Source of the DNA: Parvibaculum sp036499025
GTDB lineage: Bacteria; Pseudomonadota; Alphaproteobacteria; Parvibaculales; Parvibaculaceae
Length of the DNA: 54,885 nt
Direction of reading: 5' to 3'
NCBI GenBank assembly: GCA_036499025.1
Contig: DASYEM010000025.1
Span: 1 to 54,885, forward strand
Below the pieces are notes generated by a model. The model was not told the DNA's origin. It searched no databases and saw only the letters and a list, made by a program, of their open reading frames with translations. Position 1 is the stretch's first letter; every line of letters begins with the position of its first letter. The translations under genes and the position numbers were made by a program. Of this stretch, positions 16,784 to 25,144 are shown piece by piece.

Positions 16784-17947
16784 TCAGAGATCTTCGCGTG
16801 AGCCGGGCTCAAAAATCGCGCCGTCGCAGAAGAGGTCCGGCCCCATGTCGATCGGGCCGCGCATCGTCGCGAGCTGCCATTCGCTTGCATGAGCGCCCTC
16901 GCTCTTTACATCCATGAGCGGCGCGGGCAGGTCGAGCGAGGTGGCGGCGCTGCGATAGAGATCGGGGCGATAGACGTTCATCGCCAGCACGCGCGTATCG
17001 ATGGCGGGATCGAGCAGGCCCCAGCGTTTCATCTCCTGCAAGAACCACAAGGCATGGGAACGCCACGGGAAAGTCGCGGCGTTTCGGTAGAAGCTCGATA
17101 CGCCAGCTCGAGCCGCCGCGCCGCCGGGCAGCGACGAAAGAATCGCATGGGCGTCCACATTCAGGTATTTCCGCCGCGATAGAAGCGCGCCCGTATAGGA
17201 CGCGTTCTCCGGCGCATCGCAGAAACGCGCCGCACGCAGCAGCGCCCGCAAGGCGCCCTGAAGCGCTTCAGGATGGTCTTCCGCCCAGTTGGAGCGGACG
17301 GCGAATGCCTTTTCGGGCGCGTTCTGCCAGATGTCTTTCGATGCAGCGATGGCCGCGCCGACACCCGCGCGCTCCGCCACGTCGCCCCAGGGCGCCCCCG
17401 CGCAGAAGCCCGCGATCTGGCCGGCGCTCAAGGCTTCCACGGCTTGCGCGGGCGGCACGACAGTGAGCTTCACTTCGGTTTGAAGATCGATGCCGCCCGC
17501 CGCCAGCCAATAGCGCAGCAACAGATTATGCGTTGAATAGGCGTGGACAATGCCGAGCGTCAGTGGCTCCGCCTTATCCGCGCGCAGCACCGTCGCCAAC
17601 GCCTGCGGCATGATGCTGCCTTCGCGCGCCGCCGCGGCGCGCACTTTGGCTGCAAGATCGGCTTTCAGCGTCACCATATTTCCGCTAAGGCTCAGTATAT
17701 GCGGAATGACGAGTGGCTGCGCCATACCGCGCAGCCCGAGCGTTATGGCGAAGGCGAGCGGCGGCACAATGACGGCTGCGTCGAGAAAGCCGAACGCAAG
17801 TTTGTCGGCAATATTCGCCCATGAAGGCTCGACGGAGAGCTCGACGTCGAGCCCCTCTTCGGCAAAAAAGCCGAATTCATGCGCCGTGATGACGGGCGCT
17901 GCGTCGGTGAGCCGGAGAAGTCCGATGCGCAATCCGGTCCCACTCAT
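16784..17947 (-). CDS. nasS: Nitrate sensor NasS (NrtA/CmpA-like, cytoplasmic)
   Basis: A 387-residue protein of the nitrate/bicarbonate-binding NrtA/CmpA family: LRIGLLRLTDAAPVITAHEFGFFAEEGLDVEL at the N-terminus, FGFLDAAVIVPPLAFA, GIVHAYSTHNLLLRYWL and IAGFCAGAPWGD. It has no signal peptide or lipobox, unlike transport-linked binding proteins. In known NasS-NasT systems NasS binds nitrate and releases NasT. The ATG overlaps the nasT stop by 4 nt, so sensor and effector should be made in fixed ratio. No ABC transporter genes adjoin it, which supports sensing over uptake. Confidence 0.88.
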   Translation of the reverse strand: MSGTGLRIGLLRLTDAAPVITAHEFGFFAEEGLDVELSVEPSWANIADKLAFGFLDAAVIVPPLAFAITLGLRGMAQPLVIPHILSLSGNMVTLKADLAAKVRAAAAREGSIMPQALATVLRADKAEPLTLGIVHAYSTHNLLLRYWLAAGGIDLQTEVKLTVVPPAQAVEALSAGQIAGFCAGAPWGDVAERAGVGAAIAASKDIWQNAPEKAFAVRSNWAEDHPEALQGALRALLRAARFCDAPENASYTGALLSRRKYLNVDAHAILSSLPGGAAARAGVSSFYRNAATFPWRSHALWFLQEMKRWGLLDPAIDTRVLAMNVYRPDLYRSAATSLDLPAPLMDVKSEGAHASEWQLATMRGPIDMGPDLFCDGAIFEPGSREDL

Positions 17948-18534
17948 GGCTCGTCCTTTCGCTTCATGCCGGATTCCTCCCGCTCCACAAATTCGGCGAC
18001 GACTTGCGCCAGCTTGCGGTTCTCGTTCATCGCCCTGCGCTGAAGCCAGCGATAGGCCTCCGGCTCCGTCATCTTGCGCTCGCGCATCAGGATCGCCTTG
18101 GCGCGCTCGATCAGGCGGCGCTCGTCGAGCAGCGCCCTGGCGGCGGCCAGCTCGTTTTCGACGCGGTGGTAGCGGCGGAAAAGCGCGATGGCGGAAGCAA
18201 GGATCGGCTTTACATCCTCTAGCGCCACGCCGGACAGATTGTAGGAGCAGACCCCCGCTGCAATAGCCTCTTCCGCAAAGACGGGGTCGTCACCGCCTGC
18301 GAACATGACAACGGGCTGAGCGTCCGATACGACGCGTATGTCTTCGAGCGCGTCGCGGTCGGGCAGCGCCATGTCGATGATGATGAGATCGGGGCGGATG
18401 CGCTCCACGGCGGCGGCGATGCCCGGCCCTTCAGGGACACGCAGAACCTCGGCGAAGCCGGACGCCGACAGTTTTGCTTCCAGCGCTTGCGCACGTTCGG
18501 CGTCGGTGTCGATCAATACTATTCGGAGAGGCAT
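17944..18534 (-). CDS. nasT: Nitrate-responsive antiterminator NasT (receiver plus ANTAR)
   Basis: A 196-residue response-regulator-like protein. Residues 1-115 form a receiver (IVLIDTD start, DLIIIDMALPD with Asp54), followed by a helical linker and an ANTAR RNA-binding domain at about 135-185 (LIERAKAILMRERKMTEPEAY, then LQRRAMNENRKLAQVV). NasT proteins promote read-through of leader terminators in nitrate assimilation operons when nitrate frees them from NasS. The neighbouring nasS (4-nt overlap) and downstream leader fit this. Control is expected through NasS binding rather than phosphorylation. Confidence 0.92.
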   Translation of the reverse strand: MPLRIVLIDTDAERAQALEAKLSASGFAEVLRVPEGPGIAAAVERIRPDLIIIDMALPDRDALEDIRVVSDAQPVVMFAGGDDPVFAEEAIAAGVCSYNLSGVALEDVKPILASAIALFRRYHRVENELAAARALLDERRLIERAKAILMRERKMTEPEAYRWLQRRAMNENRKLAQVVAEFVEREESGMKRKDEP

Positions 18535-18606
18535 GGGACGCTATATTTTACGCAAACGAGCGTCTTGGCAATGCGGCCTCGCCGCCGCTACCCAAAGAGG
18601 GCTTCG

Positions 18607-19218
18607 TCACTGTTTCCCGGCGATGCCGGTTAGAAATATTTCGATATATTGCTCGGTAATTTCTGAAAGGCTTGATGATCCTTTTTCATCGAACCAGCGG
18701 CCGAGGCCGTTGAATGCGTCGAACATGGCGATGGCGACGATCCTGTCGTCGCATGGCCGGATCGAACCATCCTCGATGCCGTCCCGGATCATCTCGCGAA
18801 CCGCGAGGTTGAGGGCGCGGCGGCCCGATACATTCGCCTTGCGGGATCGCGTGATGAGATCGCGTGGTTCCGTCAGCACGAGGCAACGGCCAAAATCTTC
18901 GCAGATGATTGCCGTATAGAGCCGGAAGAAGCGGCTCAACCGGCCAAGACCGGAAAGCTCCGTCTCGTCCGACTTGCCGAGAGCGCCGTCCAGCGCTTCC
19001 AGCGCCATTTGTCCGCAGGCGAAGAGCAGCTCATCCTTGCTCTTGGCGTAATAATAAAGTGCCGGCTTCGTCACGCCGAGTTCGGCTGCGACATCGTCGA
19101 GCGTGGCGATGTGAAAACCCATGCGATTGAAGGTGCGTGCTGCGGCGCCGAGCACTTCCTGGCGGCGCTGATCGTATTTGGCGCTCGTCTGCTGCTTTGG
19201 GTTCGGTTTGCCTGCCAT
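18607..19218 (-). CDS. TetR/AcrR-family transcriptional repressor
   Basis: A 203-residue protein with an N-terminal HTH: EVLGAAARTFNRMGFHIATL, then DDVAAELGVTKPALYYYAKS at about residues 41-60, and a helical C-terminal ligand domain. It is transcribed divergently from the acyl-CoA catabolic genes, 161 bp away, and a perfect 7-bp-arm inverted repeat lies over the promoter of those genes. The likely role is to repress that module until an acyl-CoA or related compound binds; the ligand is not predictable from sequence. Same strand as nasT but 72 bp upstream of it and unrelated in function. Confidence 0.88.
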   Translation of the reverse strand: MAGKPNPKQQTSAKYDQRRQEVLGAAARTFNRMGFHIATLDDVAAELGVTKPALYYYAKSKDELLFACGQMALEALDGALGKSDETELSGLGRLSRFFRLYTAIICEDFGRCLVLTEPRDLITRSRKANVSGRRALNLAVREMIRDGIEDGSIRPCDDRIVAIAMFDAFNGLGRWFDEKGSSSLSEITEQYIEIFLTGIAGKQ

Positions 19219-19299
19219 TCGTCCGCTCTGTCTTTTCCCCGATACGCGCCGTCACCTGCAGGGGTCCTCATAGCGTGAACCGTTGGCCTGCGAAAGATG

Positions 19300-19328
19300 T
19301 TGACTCCTCCCATAAGCCTGCGTTCTAT
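19300..19328 (+). promoter_or_regulatory. Probable sigma-70 promoter of the catabolic module
   Basis: TTGACT at 19300-19305, a 17-bp spacer, and TTCTAT at 19323-19328, reading toward the acyl-CoA dehydrogenase gene. The -10 element touches the inverted repeat that starts at 19328, so a bound repressor would cover the start point. Confidence 0.45.
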
Positions 19329-19349
19329 TCTACTTACCAGACAGTAGAA
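19328..19349. promoter_or_regulatory. Candidate TetR operator
   Basis: Inverted repeat TTCTACT / AGTAGAA separated by 8 bp (TACCAGAC), a perfect 7-bp match between the arms. It lies in the tetR/acyl-CoA dehydrogenase divergent gap, immediately downstream of the likely promoter and 30 bp before the GTG start. Size and position are those of TetR-family operators. Confidence 0.55.
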
Positions 19350-19379
19350 AAATAAGCCAGACCAAAGAGGACAAAGCCG

Positions 19380-20537
19380 GTGAGCGAAACCCTGTCGCCC
19401 TGGATGACGGAAGAGTTGAGCATTTTGCGCGAGCAGGTGCGGCGCTTTCTCGAGCGCGAACTCGTGCCGCATCGCGAACGCTGGGAGAAAGAGGGCGTCG
19501 TCGATCGCGCAACATGGAAGAAGGCCGGCGCGGCGGGTCTCCTTTGCGCCAGCATTCCCGAAGCCTATGGCGGCGGCGGCGGAACGCGCGCGCATGACGT
19601 CGTGATCTCCGAAGAAATAGGTCGCCTCGGTCTCGGCGGCGGCTTCGGCGCGGGTAACGGCGTCCATTCAAATATCGTCGCGCATTATCTGCTCGCCTAC
19701 GGCACCGAGGAGCAGAAGCAGCGCTGGCTGCCCGGCATGGCGTCGGGCGATCTCATCGGTGCAATTGCGATGACGGAGCCGGGTACGGGGTCCGACCTGC
19801 AATCGGTTCGGACGACGGCCAAACGGGATGGCGCGGACTACATCGTCAACGGCCAGAAGACCTTCATCACCAACGGACAGAACGCCAACCTTGTTTTCGT
19901 CGTGGCGAAAACGGATATGGCGGCCGCGGCCAAGGGCGTGTCGATCGTGGTTGTTGAAACCGCGAAATCCGCTGGGTTTCGCCGCGGGCGCAATCTCGAA
20001 AAGATCGGCATGCATGCGCAAGATACGTCGGAGCTCTTTTTCGATGACGTGCGCGCGCCGGTGGAAAATCTCCTGGGCGGCGTCGAGGGGCAGGGCTTCA
20101 AGCAGTTGATGGTTCAGCTTGCCTGGGAGCGACTGTCTTGCGCATTCGGCGCGGTCGTCGCCATGGAACGCGCCGTCGAGTTCACCGTCGACTATGTGAA
20201 GGAGCGCAAAGCCTTCGGTCAGCCGATCATGGGATTTCAGAATACCCAGTTCAAACTTGCGGAAGCGAAGACGCAGGCCGTCATTGCCCGCACTTTCGTC
20301 GATGAACTGATGGTGCGGCTTCTCGCCGGTTCGCTCGATCCCGTGACGGCGGCGATGGCGAAATGGTGGACGACCGATGCGCAATGCAAGGTCATCGACG
20401 AATGCCTGCAGTTCTTCGGCGGTTACGGCTACATGACCGAATATCCGATTGCCCGCATGTATGCGGACGCCCGCGTGCAGAAGATTTATGCGGGTACGAA
20501 CGAAGTGATGAAAATGCTGATCGCCCGTACGCTCTAG
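19380..20537 (+). CDS. Acyl-CoA dehydrogenase
   Basis: FAD-dependent alpha,beta-dehydrogenation of an acyl-CoA. The 385-residue protein has the family blocks AIAMTEPGTGSDL near 125-137, FITNGQNANLVFVVAKTD, FGQPIMGFQNTQFKLAEA and the C-terminal QFFGGYGYMTEYPIARMYAD. The usual catalytic Glu before GT in the C-terminal motif is Ala here (IYAGTNEVMK), and Glu250 in AWERL occupies the position used as base by long-chain dehydrogenases, so it probably follows that geometry. GTG 19380 follows AAGAGGA at good spacing. First gene of the plus-strand module behind the TetR operator. Confidence 0.93.
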   Translation: MSETLSPWMTEELSILREQVRRFLERELVPHRERWEKEGVVDRATWKKAGAAGLLCASIPEAYGGGGGTRAHDVVISEEIGRLGLGGGFGAGNGVHSNIVAHYLLAYGTEEQKQRWLPGMASGDLIGAIAMTEPGTGSDLQSVRTTAKRDGADYIVNGQKTFITNGQNANLVFVVAKTDMAAAAKGVSIVVVETAKSAGFRRGRNLEKIGMHAQDTSELFFDDVRAPVENLLGGVEGQGFKQLMVQLAWERLSCAFGAVVAMERAVEFTVDYVKERKAFGQPIMGFQNTQFKLAEAKTQAVIARTFVDELMVRLLAGSLDPVTAAMAKWWTTDAQCKVIDECLQFFGGYGYMTEYPIARMYADARVQKIYAGTNEVMKMLIARTL

Positions 20538-20572
20538 AGAGCGTCGAAACGGCAAACGAAGGAGACGAGATC

Positions 20573-21757
20573 ATGACGAATGAAGTGAGAGTGGCAGGCG
20601 TGGGGATGATCCCCTTCACGAAGCCCGGCGCGAGCGAAACCTATAACATCATGGGCGAGAAGGCGGCGGCGGCGGCCTTCAAGGATGCCGGCCTCCCCTA
20701 TGACGCGGTCGAGCAGGTCTATGTCGGCTATGTCTATGGCGACTCGACGGCGGGACAGGCGGCGGTCTATCGCCTCGGTCTTTCGGGCGTGCCGATCATC
20801 AACGTCAACAATAACTGCTCCACCGGCTCGTCGGCGCTGTTTCTCGCGCGCCAGGCGGTTGAGAGCGGCATGGTCGAATGCGCATTGGCGCTCGGCTTTG
20901 AAGAGATGCGGCCCGGCGCGCTCGGCGCGATGTTCACAGACCGCCCGAACCCGATGGAACGCCAGAGCCACGAAATGATCGAGCTTCAGGGCATCGACAA
21001 GCAGGCGCCCTTCGCCGCACAATTCTTCGGCGGCGCGGGCCGTGAATATATGGACAAATTCGGGACGCGCCGCGAGACCTTCGCGAAGATCGCCTCGAAG
21101 GCGCGCGTCCATGCGCAGCATAATCCCTATGCGATTTTCAAGGATCAGCTCAGCGTCGAGGAAGTGTTGGGCTCGCCGCAGATTTACGGTCCGCTGACGC
21201 GCTTCCAGTGCTGCCCTCCGACTTGCGGCGCGGCGGCGGCCATCGTCTGCACGCCGGAATTTGCCAAAAAGCACGGCGTCAAAGCAGAAGTCGTCATCAA
21301 GGCGCAAGTCATGACGACGGACGGCCCGAGCACCTTCGACGAGCATTCGATGATCAAGCTCATCGGTTACGACATGGCCAAGGACGCGGCGCGTCGCGTT
21401 TACGAAAAGGCGGGCGTCGGCCCCAAGGATGTGCAGGTCGTCGAACTGCATGACTGCTTCACCGCAAACGAGTTGCTGACCTATGAAGCGCTCGGTCTGA
21501 CACCGGAAGGCACCGCCGAAAAATTCATCTGGGACGGCGACAACACCTATGGTGGCAAATACGTCACCAATCCATCGGGCGGCTTGCTGTCGAAAGGCCA
21601 TCCGCTTGGCGCGACGGGTCTTGCGCAATGCGCCGAACTCGTCTGGCAGCTGCGCGGACAGGCGGAGAAGCGGCAGGTTGACGGCGTCACCCATGCGCTT
21701 CAGCACAATCTCGGCCTTGGCGGCGCTTGCGTCGTGACGCTTTACGGAAGGGCGTGA
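20573..21757 (+). CDS. Thiolase / SCP-x-type acetyl-CoA acyltransferase
   Basis: A 394-residue thiolase-fold protein of the SCP-x (lipid-transfer) subgroup. Nucleophile Cys82 lies in NNNCSTGSSAL; ELHDCFTANEL and GGLLSKGHPLGATG near residue 340 supply the other active-site elements. It would cleave the 3-ketoacyl-CoA made by the neighbouring dehydrogenase, releasing acetyl- or propionyl-CoA. ATG 20573 follows GGAGACGAG and is 35 nt after the dehydrogenase stop. SCP-x thiolases often act on branched or cyclic side chains, as in sterol degradation; the substrate here is not evident. Confidence 0.9.
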   Translation: MTNEVRVAGVGMIPFTKPGASETYNIMGEKAAAAAFKDAGLPYDAVEQVYVGYVYGDSTAGQAAVYRLGLSGVPIINVNNNCSTGSSALFLARQAVESGMVECALALGFEEMRPGALGAMFTDRPNPMERQSHEMIELQGIDKQAPFAAQFFGGAGREYMDKFGTRRETFAKIASKARVHAQHNPYAIFKDQLSVEEVLGSPQIYGPLTRFQCCPPTCGAAAAIVCTPEFAKKHGVKAEVVIKAQVMTTDGPSTFDEHSMIKLIGYDMAKDAARRVYEKAGVGPKDVQVVELHDCFTANELLTYEALGLTPEGTAEKFIWDGDNTYGGKYVTNPSGGLLSKGHPLGATGLAQCAELVWQLRGQAEKRQVDGVTHALQHNLGLGGACVVTLYGRA

Positions 21758-21760
21758 TCG

Positions 21761-22204
21761 ATGCTCGATAAATCTTTCATCGGGCTCGAGACGAAGCCGC
21801 GCTCCGTCGACGTTGAAAAGGGTCAGCTCAAGTTTTTCGCCCAGGCGACGGGCGAGACGAACCCCATCTACTTCGATGAGAAGGCGGCGAAAGCCGCCGG
21901 TCATCCCGCGATCCCGGCCCCGCCGACTTTTCTCTTCTGTCTCGGCACCATGGCGCCGGGTGACGAAAATGTGATGGGAAAGCTCGGTGTCGATATCGGT
22001 CGCGTACTTCACGGCGAACAGCAGTTCACCTACGGCAAGGCGATCTATGCCGGGGACACGATCACGATGAAAACCAAGATTTCCGACATTTACGACAAGA
22101 AGGGTGGAGCGCTCGATTTCATCGTGCAGGACACCGAAGCGGTGAACCAGAAGGGCGAGAGCGTCGGCGTTGCCCGCACCGTCATCGTCGTGCGGAACGG
22201 GTGA
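21761..22204 (+). CDS. MaoC-like hot-dog protein, non-catalytic subunit (FAS1/HadA-type dehydratase domain)
   Basis: A 147-residue hot-dog-fold protein: FIGLETKPRSVDVEKGQLKF at the N-terminus, FFAQATGETNPIYFDE, PTFLFCLGTM and FTYGKAIYAGDTITMKTKI. In the hydratase motif position the usual Asp and His are Glu32 and Tyr37, so it is probably catalytically silent. It begins 3 nt after the thiolase stop and is followed 10 nt later by an intact MaoC protein; together they resemble HadA/HadB-style heterodimers in which only one subunit carries the active site. Confidence 0.8.
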   Translation: MLDKSFIGLETKPRSVDVEKGQLKFFAQATGETNPIYFDEKAAKAAGHPAIPAPPTFLFCLGTMAPGDENVMGKLGVDIGRVLHGEQQFTYGKAIYAGDTITMKTKISDIYDKKGGALDFIVQDTEAVNQKGESVGVARTVIVVRNG

Positions 22205-22214
22205 GGAAAAAGCC

Positions 22215-22631
22215 ATGACACTGACTTACGACAAAGTGAATGTGGGCGATGAGCTGCCCGAACATGTGAGCGCGGCAATTTCGCGTCATACGCTGGCGCT
22301 TTATTGCGGCGCGTCTGGCGATCACAATCCGATGCATGTCGATATCGACTTCGCCAAAAAATTCGGCATGCCGGACGTTTTCGCGCACGGCATGCTGTCG
22401 ATGGCCTTCCTCGCCCAGTTGCTGACGAAATGGGTGCCGCAGGAACGTGTTCGCCATTGGGCGGTGCGCTTCACGTCGATCACGCCGGTGCATGCCAAGG
22501 TCATCTGCACGGGAAAAGTGACCGAGAAATTTGAGGAGAATGGCGAGAAGCGCCTTCGCCTCGAGATCAGCGCTAAAACGGATGCCGGGCTGCAGACGCT
22601 CGCCGGCGACGCCGTCATCACGCTGCCTTAA
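22215..22631 (+). CDS. MaoC-family (R)-specific enoyl-CoA hydratase, catalytic subunit
   Basis: A 138-residue hot-dog-fold protein with the hydratase-2 catalytic motif GDHNPMHVD (Asp36 and His41), followed by FGMPDVFAHGMLSMAFLAQLL and a core strand AVRFTSITPVHAKVICTGKV. It would hydrate a trans-2-enoyl-CoA to the (R)-3-hydroxyacyl-CoA. ATG 22215 follows GAGGAAAAAG. It is paired with the silent subunit encoded immediately before it and followed by the SDR that would oxidise the product. Confidence 0.87.
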   Translation: MTLTYDKVNVGDELPEHVSAAISRHTLALYCGASGDHNPMHVDIDFAKKFGMPDVFAHGMLSMAFLAQLLTKWVPQERVRHWAVRFTSITPVHAKVICTGKVTEKFEENGEKRLRLEISAKTDAGLQTLAGDAVITLP

Positions 22632-22647
22632 AATCAGGAAAGAAAAT

Positions 22648-23475
22648 ATGTCCAAGTTACAGGGAAAAGTTGCTCTCATTTCGGGCTCAGGCCGCGGCAT
22701 CGGCCGGGCGCTGGCGTTGAAGCTCGCCTCGGAAGGCGCACGCGTCGTCGTCAACGATCTTGACGAAGCGCCCGCCGCCGAAGTCGTCGAAACAATCAGG
22801 AAGGCCGGCGGCGAAGCCGTCGCCTGCGTCGGCAGCGTGACGGCGGACGGCTTCGCCGACAAGTTCGTCGGCATGGCGATGGACAAATTCGGCGGCCTCG
22901 ACATCATCGTCAACAATGCCGGCTATACGTGGGACAGCGTTATCCAGAAGATGAGCGACGAGCAGTTCCAGACCATGCTCGACGTGCATCTCGTCGCGCC
23001 CTTCCGCATTCTGCGCGCCGCCGCCGAACCGATCCGCGTGCTCTCAAAGAAAGAGGCGCAGGAGGGCAAGGAAGTCTTTCGCAAGGTCGTGAACATTTCG
23101 TCGATGGCCGGCACCAACGGCAATGCCGGTCAGGCGAATTACTCTTCGGCAAAGGCGGCGCTTGTCGGCCTGACCAAAACGCTGTCGAAGGAATGGGGCC
23201 GCTATAAGGTCAACGTCAATTGTGTCGCTTATGGCTTCATCGAGACGCGGCTGACGCAAGCGATGGAGCAGGAAGACACGAAGGTGACGATCGAGGGGCG
23301 CGAGTTGCAGGTCGGCGTGCCGGGCGCGACGCGCAAAATGCTGCCGGCGATGGTGCCGCTCGGTCGCGCCGGAACGCCCGAAGAAGCGGCGGGCGCGGTC
23401 TATCTCTTCTGCATCCCCGAGAGCAATTATGTGAGCGGGCAGGTTCTGCTCGTCGGCGGCGGGATCAATATGTAA
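22648..23475 (+). CDS. SDR-family 3-hydroxyacyl-CoA dehydrogenase / 3-oxoacyl reductase (FabG-like)
   Basis: A classical short-chain dehydrogenase of 275 residues. It has GSGRGIG at 13-19, Asp near 38 in VVVNDLDEA pointing to NAD(H), NNAGY near 90, ISSMAG with the catalytic Ser, and YSSAK with Tyr165 and Lys169. The C-terminal GGGINM is typical of FabG-like enzymes. Between a MaoC hydratase and a thiolase in the same operon it most likely oxidises the (R)-3-hydroxyacyl-CoA. It is longer than usual (about 245) by an insert before the active site (VLSKKEAQEGKEVFRK). AGGAAAGA precedes the ATG. Confidence 0.88.
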   Translation: MSKLQGKVALISGSGRGIGRALALKLASEGARVVVNDLDEAPAAEVVETIRKAGGEAVACVGSVTADGFADKFVGMAMDKFGGLDIIVNNAGYTWDSVIQKMSDEQFQTMLDVHLVAPFRILRAAAEPIRVLSKKEAQEGKEVFRKVVNISSMAGTNGNAGQANYSSAKAALVGLTKTLSKEWGRYKVNVNCVAYGFIETRLTQAMEQEDTKVTIEGRELQVGVPGATRKMLPAMVPLGRAGTPEEAAGAVYLFCIPESNYVSGQVLLVGGGINM

Positions 23476-23500
23476 TCGGTTTCTCTGGGGAGGGAATTTC

Positions 23501-25057
23501 ATGTATCTGACACAAGGTCTGCACCGGTCATCGCAAGTCAATCCAGACGGCATTGCAACGATCTTCGGCTCCCGGCGGCGAAGCTGGGCCGAAGTGAAAG
23601 ACCGGGTGGCGCGCCTTGCGTCAGCTCTCCTCGCGCTCGGTCTTGAGCGCGGCGATCGGGTTGCCGTCATTGCGATGAACAGCGACTATTATCTCGAAAC
23701 CTATTACGCGGTCGCCTGGGCAGGCGGCGTCATCGTGCCCGGCAATGTGCGCTGGGCCGCGCCTGAACATATCCATGCCATGCAGGATAGCGGCGCGTGC
23801 TTTCTGCTGGTTGATAAAACATTTGCGGGGCTGATCGCGCCGATTGCCGCGGCTTGCGATCTGCGCGCCACCGTGTTCCTCGACGATGGCGAACCGCCGG
23901 AGGGCGCGATCAGCGCGCCTTCGCTCATTGTCAATACCCAGCCGGTCGAAGACGCTTGCGGGGAAGGCGATGAACTCGTCGGGCTCTTCTATACGGGCGG
24001 CACGACAGGCCGTTCCAAGGGCGTGATGCTGACGCATGGTAGCCTGATTTCGAATTTCCTTTGTTCGAACGCGATGGTGCCTTATCGCGACAATCCGATT
24101 TTTTTGCATTCCCCGCCCATGTTTCATCTGGCCGATGCGGCGGCAATTGTCGGCGTCACCATGGTTGGCGGCACGCATGTCATCGTCCCGTTCTTCAGCC
24201 CGGAAAACGTCGTCAAGGCGATTGAAGCTGAGCGCGTGACGGCGCTGGTTCTTGTGCCGACCATGTTCGGCATGTTGCGCGAATATCTGACCGATCATTC
24301 CGCCGACCTCACATCGGTCTTGCAGATAAAATATGGCGCGTCGCCCATCTCGGAAACCTTGCTGCGCGACGCCATGGAGATGTTCCCGAACGCGCAGTTC
24401 ATGCAGGCCTATGGCCAGACTGAGCTTTCGCCCGTCGCCACGATTCTCGAACCGAAATTTCACAAGCCCGCGCCAGGTGGAAAAACCTATCTCCGCTCGG
24501 CTGGCCGCGCGATCTTCGGCGTCGAAGTGAAGATCGTCGATGAAGCGATGGCGGAGTGCGAGCGGGGCGTCGTCGGTGAAATCGCGGTGCGCAGTTCCGG
24601 CGCGATGCTTGGCTACTGGAATCAGCCCGATCTCACCCGTCAGACGATTATCGGTGGCTGGCTGCGCACAGGCGACGCCGGTTACATGGACGAGGAAGGT
24701 TTCGTCTATCTCGTCGACCGCGTGAAGGACATGATCGTCTCGGGTGGCGAAAATGTTTTCTCGGCAGAGGTCGAGAACGCCCTTGCGGCGCATGCCGCGG
24801 TTGCCGAATGCGCCGTTATCGGCGTACCCGATGACAAATGGGGCGAGCGGGTTCACGCAATCGTCCGCTTGAAAGACGGCGCTGCTGCGACAGCGGACGA
24901 TCTCATCGCGCACTGTAAGACGCTCATCGCCGGCTACAAATGCCCACGCACGGCGGAAATCCGCAAAGAGCCGCTGCCGCTCTCAGGCGCTGGAAAAATC
25001 CTCAAGGCGGATTTGCGCAAGCCTTACTGGGAAGGGCAGACGCGCCGCATCGGCTGA
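23501..25057 (+). CDS. AMP-dependent acyl-CoA synthetase/ligase
   Basis: Activates a carboxylic acid to its CoA thioester through an acyl-adenylate. The 518-residue protein has the P-loop YTGGTTGRSKGVML near 164, a YGQTELSP motif near 305, GWLRTGDAGYMDEEGF with VDRVKDMIVSGGENVFSAEVE, and a C-terminal LPLSGAGKILKADLR with the catalytic Lys. It feeds the dehydrogenase-hydratase-dehydrogenase-thiolase set upstream. Family membership is clear; chain length or ring preference is not readable by eye. ATG 23501 follows GGGGAGGG. Confidence 0.92.
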   Translation: MYLTQGLHRSSQVNPDGIATIFGSRRRSWAEVKDRVARLASALLALGLERGDRVAVIAMNSDYYLETYYAVAWAGGVIVPGNVRWAAPEHIHAMQDSGACFLLVDKTFAGLIAPIAAACDLRATVFLDDGEPPEGAISAPSLIVNTQPVEDACGEGDELVGLFYTGGTTGRSKGVMLTHGSLISNFLCSNAMVPYRDNPIFLHSPPMFHLADAAAIVGVTMVGGTHVIVPFFSPENVVKAIEAERVTALVLVPTMFGMLREYLTDHSADLTSVLQIKYGASPISETLLRDAMEMFPNAQFMQAYGQTELSPVATILEPKFHKPAPGGKTYLRSAGRAIFGVEVKIVDEAMAECERGVVGEIAVRSSGAMLGYWNQPDLTRQTIIGGWLRTGDAGYMDEEGFVYLVDRVKDMIVSGGENVFSAEVENALAAHAAVAECAVIGVPDDKWGERVHAIVRLKDGAAATADDLIAHCKTLIAGYKCPRTAEIRKEPLPLSGAGKILKADLRKPYWEGQTRRIG

Positions 25058-25108
25058 GCGCCGTATTTGTCACAGGAAAATCGAGGTCGGACATTTCGAG
25101 TTGTGTCA

Positions 25109-25142
25109 GTGTGAGCTCCAGGGCGGCGCTCTGGAGCGACAC
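25109..25142 (+). promoter_or_regulatory. Hairpin covering the ribosome-binding site of the flavin reductase gene
   Basis: GCTCCAG at 25115-25121 pairs perfectly with CTGGAGC at 25131-25137 around a 9-nt loop, extended after a small internal loop by GTGT (25109-25112) with ACAC (25139-25142). The 3' arm contains TGGAG at 25132-25136, the only Shine-Dalgarno-like sequence for ATG 25145. Folding would hide it. A DNA operator is the alternative reading. Confidence 0.5.
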
Positions 25143-25144
25143 AT

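Noticed and set aside
18537..18564. GACGCT-N16-AGCGTC inverted repeat before nasT
   Set aside because: Short arms and a long spacer; could be chance. No promoter element could be tied to it.
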